A stretch of DNA of 64,000 nucleotides from Curtobacterium sp. MCSS17_007 (lineage in GTDB: Bacteria; Actinomycetota; Actinomycetes; Actinomycetales; Microbacteriaceae). The position numbers were made by a program, and so were the translations under genes. Shown here one piece after another: positions 59,706-64,000 of this stretch (position 1 is the first letter of the stretch; each line of letters begins with the position of its first letter). The notes below the pieces were generated by a model, which was not told the DNA's origin, did no database searches, and saw only the letters and a program-made list of their open reading frames with translations. Where the stretch lies: the NCBI RefSeq assembly GCF_003234175.2, contig NZ_CP126257.1:434001-498000 (forward strand), in the 5' to 3' direction.

Positions 59706-61154
59706 GTGGAACTGCGCGACTACATCACAGTGCTGCGGAAGGGGTGGGTCCTCATCGTCGTGCTCGCCCTGGTCGGCGTCGCGGCGGCTGCAGGGTTCTC
59801 CCTGCTGAAGAAGCCGGTCTACTCCGCCTCGGCACAGGTGTTCGTCTCGACCGAGACGTCGGGCAGCGCGAGCGACCTGGCGCAGGGCAACACCTTCACG
59901 CAGCAGCGGGTGCTGACGTACTCGAACCTGGTGCAGACGCCGATCGTGCTCCTGCCGGTCATCTCGTCGCTCGGGCTCGACATGAACGCCGACCAGCTCG
60001 CGACGATGGTCTCGGCGACGGCACCGACGAGCACCACGCTCATCTCGATCACCGTGCAGGGCACGGACCCGGTGCAGGCCACCGAGATCGCCAACGCCAC
60101 CTCGCAGAGCCTGACGAACGTGGTGCAGGACATCGAGGCGACCGACGCGAACGGCACGAGCACCGTCAAGCTCACCCGCGTGAAGCAGGCCGACGTGCCG
60201 CTGAAGCCGGTCAGCCCCAACGTCCCCGTGAACATCGCCCTCGGCCTGCTCGTCGGTCTGGCGCTCGGCGTCGGCATCGCGGTCCTGCGCGAGACGCTCG
60301 ACAACCGCGTCCGGACCGAGCAGGACGTCGAGAAGATCAGTGAGAAGCCGGTCGTCGGCGGCATCGCCTTCGACAGCAAGGCCTCGGAGCGGCCGCTCAT
60401 CGTGCAGGCCGACCCGCGCAGCCCGCGCGCCGAGTCGTTCCGCACCCTCCGGACGAACCTGCAGTTCCTCGACCTCGGCACCGGCTCGCGCACCTTCGTG
60501 ATGACGTCGTCGATGCAGTCCGAGGGCAAGAGCACCACCGTCGCCAACCTGGCCATCGCGCTCGACAGCGCCGGATTCAAGGTCATCCTCATCGACGCCG
60601 ACCTCCGCCGCCCCCGTGTCGGCGAGTACATGGAGGTCGACAGCGCTGCCGGCCTGACCGACGTGCTCATCGGCCGCGCCACGCTCGAGGACGTCGCACA
60701 GCCCTGGGGCCGCGGCAACCTGGTGGTCCTGCCCGCCGGCCAGATCCCGCCGAACCCGTCGGAGCTCCTCGGTTCGAAGGCCATGCAGGACCTGATCACC
60801 GCACTCGAGCAGCAGTTCGACTACGTCCTGTTCGACGCCCCGCCGCTGCTGCCCGTCACCGACGCCGCGATCCTGTCGAAGAAGGCGTCCGGCGCCATCC
60901 TCGCCGTCGCGTCGGGCAAGACCCACAAGGGCCAGCTCGCCGCCGCCGTCGCGTCGCTCGAGAACGTCGGCGCCCCGATCGCCGGTTTCGTCATCACGAT
61001 GATGCCGGTCAAGGGCCCGGGCGCGTACGGCTACGGCCGCTACGGGTACGGCTACGGGTACGGCCTGGACGAGGCAGAGCCGACCCAGCCGACCACCAAG
61101 GCGCCGAAGAAGGCGCGGGGCAAGCTCGGCACGCTGCGCCGAGCCGACCGCTGA
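59706..61154 (+). CDS. Wzz/BY-kinase fusion, polysaccharide co-polymerase and tyrosine autokinase
   Basis: The product is a 482-residue protein. It has an N-terminal Wzz domain with two spans (about 15-37 and 177-197) around an extracytoplasmic loop, and a cytoplasmic BY-kinase domain. In the kinase, Walker A is SEGKST (K275), A' is VILIDADLRRP (D297, D299) and Walker B YVLFDAP (D377). A tyrosine cluster YGYGRYGYGYGYG at 441-452 is the autophosphorylation site that controls exopolysaccharide length and export. GTG 59706 follows GGAAGGCGGG; an in-frame ATG at 59628 would add 26 residues. It begins the polysaccharide operon. Confidence 0.92.
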   Translation: MELRDYITVLRKGWVLIVVLALVGVAAAAGFSLLKKPVYSASAQVFVSTETSGSASDLAQGNTFTQQRVLTYSNLVQTPIVLLPVISSLGLDMNADQLATMVSATAPTSTTLISITVQGTDPVQATEIANATSQSLTNVVQDIEATDANGTSTVKLTRVKQADVPLKPVSPNVPVNIALGLLVGLALGVGIAVLRETLDNRVRTEQDVEKISEKPVVGGIAFDSKASERPLIVQADPRSPRAESFRTLRTNLQFLDLGTGSRTFVMTSSMQSEGKSTTVANLAIALDSAGFKVILIDADLRRPRVGEYMEVDSAAGLTDVLIGRATLEDVAQPWGRGNLVVLPAGQIPPNPSELLGSKAMQDLITALEQQFDYVLFDAPPLLPVTDAAILSKKASGAILAVASGKTHKGQLAAAVASLENVGAPIAGFVITMMPVKGPGAYGYGRYGYGYGYGLDEAEPTQPTTKAPKKARGKLGTLRRADR

Positions 61155-61168
61155 GACCGGGGGACGAC

Positions 61169-62116
61169 ATGCGTGCAGGGCGGGGGGCCCGAGGCCTCGG
61201 CAACAACGTGAAACGGAACACCCTGGTCGGCGTCGCCGTCGTGGTGGTGCTCCTCGTCGCCGTCGACGTCGTGCTCGTCGCGATGGCGCTCGCCCGCACC
61301 GCGCCGGAAGCCGTCGGCACACCCCGTCCGGTCCCCACCTTCGGGGCGTCTCCCGAAGGGACGCCGCCGGCGACCGCAACCCCCTCGCCGAGCGCCACTG
61401 CACAGGGCGAGGCAGACGGGGAGAGCCGCCGCCTGCTGTCCGCAGTGAGCGGTCTGGAGGCGTGGCGCGCCTCCAGTGCGGCCTGTTCCGCCGCGCAGGT
61501 GGTGCTGGAACACACCGTCGACGGGGGAGCGACGTGGACGCCCGTCACCCTGGGTGACGACGTGCGGGCACTGTGGGGCATGCGCGCGACCACGGACGGA
61601 CTGTCGCTGCTCGAGGCCGTCGGGGACGCCTGCGAGCCGACGGAGCGCACGACCACCGATGACGGAGCGACGTGGAAGGCCGCTGCCGCCGGCGCGTCCG
61701 GTGCCGGCATCACGCCGGACGGCGTGCGCCTCGGCAGCACCACCGTCGCGAACCCGTGCCCGCAGCCGCTCGACGCGTTCCAGGGGAGCAGCACCGCCGT
61801 CGTCGTCTGTGACGGCCAGGTGGAGTGGCGGACCGGGACGGGGTCGTGGGTGGACGTGCCGCTCGGCGGTGTCCGCGGTGTCGCGGTCGACGGCAGCTCG
61901 TACACGCTCGCCCGCGTCGGGAGCCCGGAGTGCGAGGGCGTGCAGTTCGAGACCATGACGGCGATCGACGTGACGCCGGCGACGCCGACCACGCCGCTCG
62001 GGTGCAGCGACGTGCAGGCCGAGGGGCAGATCGCGATCGACCGCGCCGGCCAGGCCGTGTGGATGTGGGCGGGCGACGCGGTCGTGGTCTCCACGGACGG
62101 CGGCAAGACGTGGTGA
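61169..62116 (+). CDS. Membrane-anchored protein with BNR/sortilin-like repeats
   Basis: The product is a 315-residue protein with one N-terminal span (about 18-42), a Pro/Thr/Ser-rich linker, and an extracytoplasmic domain. The domain contains three Asp-box-like motifs (TVDGGATWTPV, TTDDGATWKAA, STDGGKTW at the extreme end), as in beta-propellers. The repeats are too few for a complete propeller, so part may be degenerate. It sits between the BY-kinase and the sugar transferase, so a role in polysaccharide binding or export is likely but unproven. GGGGGA precedes ATG 61169. Confidence 0.78.
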   Translation: MRAGRGARGLGNNVKRNTLVGVAVVVVLLVAVDVVLVAMALARTAPEAVGTPRPVPTFGASPEGTPPATATPSPSATAQGEADGESRRLLSAVSGLEAWRASSAACSAAQVVLEHTVDGGATWTPVTLGDDVRALWGMRATTDGLSLLEAVGDACEPTERTTTDDGATWKAAAAGASGAGITPDGVRLGSTTVANPCPQPLDAFQGSSTAVVVCDGQVEWRTGTGSWVDVPLGGVRGVAVDGSSYTLARVGSPECEGVQFETMTAIDVTPATPTTPLGCSDVQAEGQIAIDRAGQAVWMWAGDAVVVSTDGGKTW

Positions 62117-62129
62117 GCCGGAGGCCCTG

Positions 62130-63596
62130 GTGACCGTGCAGGGCGAGCGCGCCGCGACCACTCCGGCGAGCACGCTGGAGTGGAGCCGCCGGTACTCGCG
62201 CCGTGTGCTGCTCACCGACCTGCTCGCGTTGATCTGGGTCGTCTTCGGCGTGCAGATCGCCTGGCTCGGTTTCAGTTCCGACCTGGCGACCAACACCGCC
62301 GACCTGCGGTTGAGCTACTTCGCGATCTCCGTGGTCGTCATCGCCGTGTGGATGATCGGTCTGGCCGTGTACGACACCCGGGGCCCGCGCGTCATCGGTG
62401 TCGGCAGCACGGAGTACCGGCTGGTCGCGGACTCCAGCGTCCGCGTCTTCGGGCTCATCGCCATCGCGGCCTACCTGCTCCGGGTCGACCTGGCCCGCGG
62501 GTACGTCCTCATCGCGTTCCCGGTCGGGATCCTCGTCCTGCTGCTGTCCCGCTGGATGTGGCGCCAGTGGCTCGTCGCGGAGCGCAGGCACGGCGGGTAC
62601 TCCGCACGGGTGCTGCTCGTGGGTTCGACCGCGAGCGTGCTGCACATCGGCCGCGAGCTGGCACGGTCGCCGGAAGCCGGGTACCGGGTGGTCGGCGCGG
62701 CGGTGTCGGGCGGTACGAGGGGCGTGCTGCCCGGCTCGACCATCGAGAGCTACGGCGGCATCGACGACGTCGCGGACGCCCTGCGCACCACGGGGGCCGA
62801 CACGGTCGTCATCACCAGCTCGGACGACCTGCCGCCCGAGCGCGTTCGACAGCTGAGCTGGTCGCTCGAACCGGGTCGGCAGCACCTGGTCGTCGCGCCG
62901 AGCCTGACCGACATCGGTGGCCCGCGCATCCACACCAGACCGGTTCAGGGCCTGCCACTCATCCACGTTGAGACGCCGACCTACTCCGGTCGGAAGCTCT
63001 ACACGAAGCGCGCCTTCGACCTGGTCGGATCGGCGCTGCTGATCGTCGTGCTGTCGCCGCTGCTGATCCTGCTCGCGATCCTGGTGAAGGCCGGCTCGAC
63101 CGGGCCGGTCTTCTTCCGCCAGGAACGTGTGGGCCTGAACGGCTCGACCTTCCACATGATCAAGTTCCGCTCCATGGTCGTCGATGCTGAGGCCCGTCTG
63201 CAGGAGCTCAGCACACTCGACCGGGCCGAGGGCAACACCGTCCTGTTCAAGATGAAGGACGACCCCCGCGTCACCCGCATCGGCGCGTTCATGCGGCGGT
63301 ACAGCCTGGACGAGGTGCCGCAGCTGTTCAACGTGCTGCTCGGCACCATGTCCCTCGTTGGGCCGCGTCCGCCGCTCGCGCGCGAGGTCGAGCGGTACGA
63401 CCAGCATGTGCACCGTCGGTTCCTGGTGAAGCCGGGAATGACCGGACTATGGCAGGTGAGTGGGCGCTCCAATTTGTCGTGGGAGGACTCAGTTCGCTTG
63501 GATCTGTTCTATGTCGAAAATTGGTCCCTTGTGGCGGATCTCGTCATCTTGTGGAAGACGCTACGAGCTGTCGTAGGTGGTGGAGGAGCATATTGA
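62130..63596 (+). CDS. Undecaprenyl-phosphate sugar-1-phosphate transferase (WbaP/ExoY type)
   Basis: The product is a 488-residue initiating enzyme of polysaccharide synthesis. It has four N-terminal spans, a central Rossmann-like region (about 150-260, VLLVGSTASVLHIGRELA), another span (about 297-320, LVGSALLIVVLSPLLILL) and the C-terminal sugar transferase domain. The latter has KFRSMVVDAE, DPRVTRIGAFMRRYSLDEVPQLFNVL (ends given), SLVGPRPPL and KPGMTGLWQVSGRS. It transfers a hexose-1-phosphate from UDP-sugar to undecaprenyl phosphate. GTG 62130 has GGAGG 5 nt upstream. The last 160 bp (from about 63435) have clearly lower GC than the rest of the gene. Its TGA overlaps the TTG of the next gene. 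Confidence 0.93.
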   Translation: MTVQGERAATTPASTLEWSRRYSRRVLLTDLLALIWVVFGVQIAWLGFSSDLATNTADLRLSYFAISVVVIAVWMIGLAVYDTRGPRVIGVGSTEYRLVADSSVRVFGLIAIAAYLLRVDLARGYVLIAFPVGILVLLLSRWMWRQWLVAERRHGGYSARVLLVGSTASVLHIGRELARSPEAGYRVVGAAVSGGTRGVLPGSTIESYGGIDDVADALRTTGADTVVITSSDDLPPERVRQLSWSLEPGRQHLVVAPSLTDIGGPRIHTRPVQGLPLIHVETPTYSGRKLYTKRAFDLVGSALLIVVLSPLLILLAILVKAGSTGPVFFRQERVGLNGSTFHMIKFRSMVVDAEARLQELSTLDRAEGNTVLFKMKDDPRVTRIGAFMRRYSLDEVPQLFNVLLGTMSLVGPRPPLAREVERYDQHVHRRFLVKPGMTGLWQVSGRSNLSWEDSVRLDLFYVENWSLVADLVILWKTLRAVVGGGGAY

Positions 63597-64000
63597 ACAG
63601 GTCGGTTATCACCCTCGCTCATGATTACATAACGCAACGCGGTGGAGCGGAGCGTGTTGTGCTCGCACTCCATCGGGCAATGCCGGAATCACCCATCGTC
63701 ACAGCCCTGTTCAACATAAACGGGACATTCCCTGATTTCGCCGGCGCGGATGTGCGGAGCTCCTTCCTCAACCGGCTACCAATCTTTCGGAAGAACCCTC
63801 AGGCCGCCCTTGTCGCATTGCCGTTCGCATGGATGCTTCGGCGCGAAGTCCGCTCAGAAGGAGTGTTGATCAGTTCCTCGGGGTGGGCCCATGGGATCCG
63901 AGTGGCGCGAGGGACCAAGAAGGTCGTTTACTGTCACAATCCCCCGCGATGGCTGTATCAGACCGAGGACTATCTGTTGGGCAGAAAGCTGCCGATCCGC
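63593..64000 (+). CDS. GT4-family glycosyltransferase, truncated by the window edge
   Basis: TTG 63593 overlaps the previous stop (TTGA). The 136 residues seen start MNRSVITLAHDYITQRGGAE, contain VVLALHRAMPESPIVTALFN and ILFSSSG-like LISSSGWAHGIRV, and reach KKVVYCHNPPRWLYQ. That is the nucleotide-sugar glycosyltransferase family 4 plan (GG-A-E-R-V near the start, C-H-N-P-P-R). Codon usage includes ATA, TTT, TTG and AAT, and GC is about 55%, unlike the 70% of other genes here. It adds a sugar to the lipid-linked polysaccharide. The 3' end is outside the window. Confidence 0.9.
   Translation, partial: MNRSVITLAHDYITQRGGAERVVLALHRAMPESPIVTALFNINGTFPDFAGADVRSSFLNRLPIFRKNPQAALVALPFAWMLRREVRSEGVLISSSGWAHGIRVARGTKKVVYCHNPPRWLYQTEDYLLGRKLPIR

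Overview
The window is 64 kb of a high-GC actinobacterial chromosome, most likely from the family Microbacteriaceae. Curtobacterium or a close relative is my guess, inferred from overall gene content and not from a marker gene. GC is about 70% across the window, start codons are often GTG, and many genes look leaderless (a TANNNT -10 box 6-8 nt before the start codon). I see no prophage, insertion sequence, CRISPR array, rRNA or tRNA gene. The window reads as core chromosome up to about 63.43 kb. There the base composition drops sharply inside an exopolysaccharide gene.

Layout. 0.2-4.2 kb: tatA, a DHA2-type drug exporter, and an N-domain-less ClpB disaggregase directly under a HAIR (HspR) operator. 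4.3-10.7 kb: a signalling and efflux block with an OmpR-type response regulator, a histidine kinase, two homologous small lipoproteins, and a MacAB-like adaptor/ATPase/permease operon. 11.3-15.5 kb: a fructose operon (DeoR repressor, 1-phosphofructokinase, fused PTS EIIABC) with a clear promoter and inverted operator boxes. 15.6-29.8 kb: housekeeping and cell-envelope genes (DedA, a Ser/Thr kinase, trpF, HAD phosphatase, thioesterase, nitroreductase, AEC carrier, exonuclease III, M23 peptidase, a large membrane protein, pyrE, a septum-formation-like protein, aldo/keto reductase).

30.5-34.3 kb is a manganese homeostasis locus. A yybP-ykoY-type Mn2+ riboswitch with a visible competing hairpin precedes a CaCA-family cation exchanger, and a DtxR/MntR-type regulator lies convergent to it. 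The start of the regulator gene has been partly duplicated (62-bp offset), creating a 20-residue upstream ORF whose stop codon overlaps the regulator start. 34.6-39.8 kb: a secreted PAP2 acid phosphatase, an L,D-transpeptidase, and a lycopene-elongase/CrtI-like pair that points to C50 carotenoids. 39.9-50.2 kb: HAD-IIA phosphatase, a TetR/DUF3592 pair, a SpoU methyltransferase, a LacI regulator, a DUF559 protein, an SDR, and a TetR-pseudoABC-YhgE operon in which the ABC-like protein has lost all nucleotide-binding motifs. 50.4-59.6 kb: a large secreted subtilase, two small proteins, purA, a low-molecular-weight phosphatase, a NERD protein, a membrane protein and a CPBP protease. 59.7-64.0 kb: start of an exopolysaccharide cluster (BY-kinase/Wzz, a propeller-like protein, an undecaprenyl-phosphate sugar transferase, and a truncated GT4 glycosyltransferase).

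Intergenic space holds at least three families of dispersed palindromes. Family A (GGGAGGC...GCCTCCC) has about ten copies, mostly in terminator positions. Family B (TGGAGCAG...CTGCTCCA) has three copies. Family C (TCGCAGGAC...GTCGTGCGA) is clustered after the riboswitch-controlled exchanger. The most interesting items are the Mn locus with its duplicated regulator start, the palindrome families, the degenerate ABC protein paired with YhgE, and the composition breakpoint inside the sugar-transferase gene.
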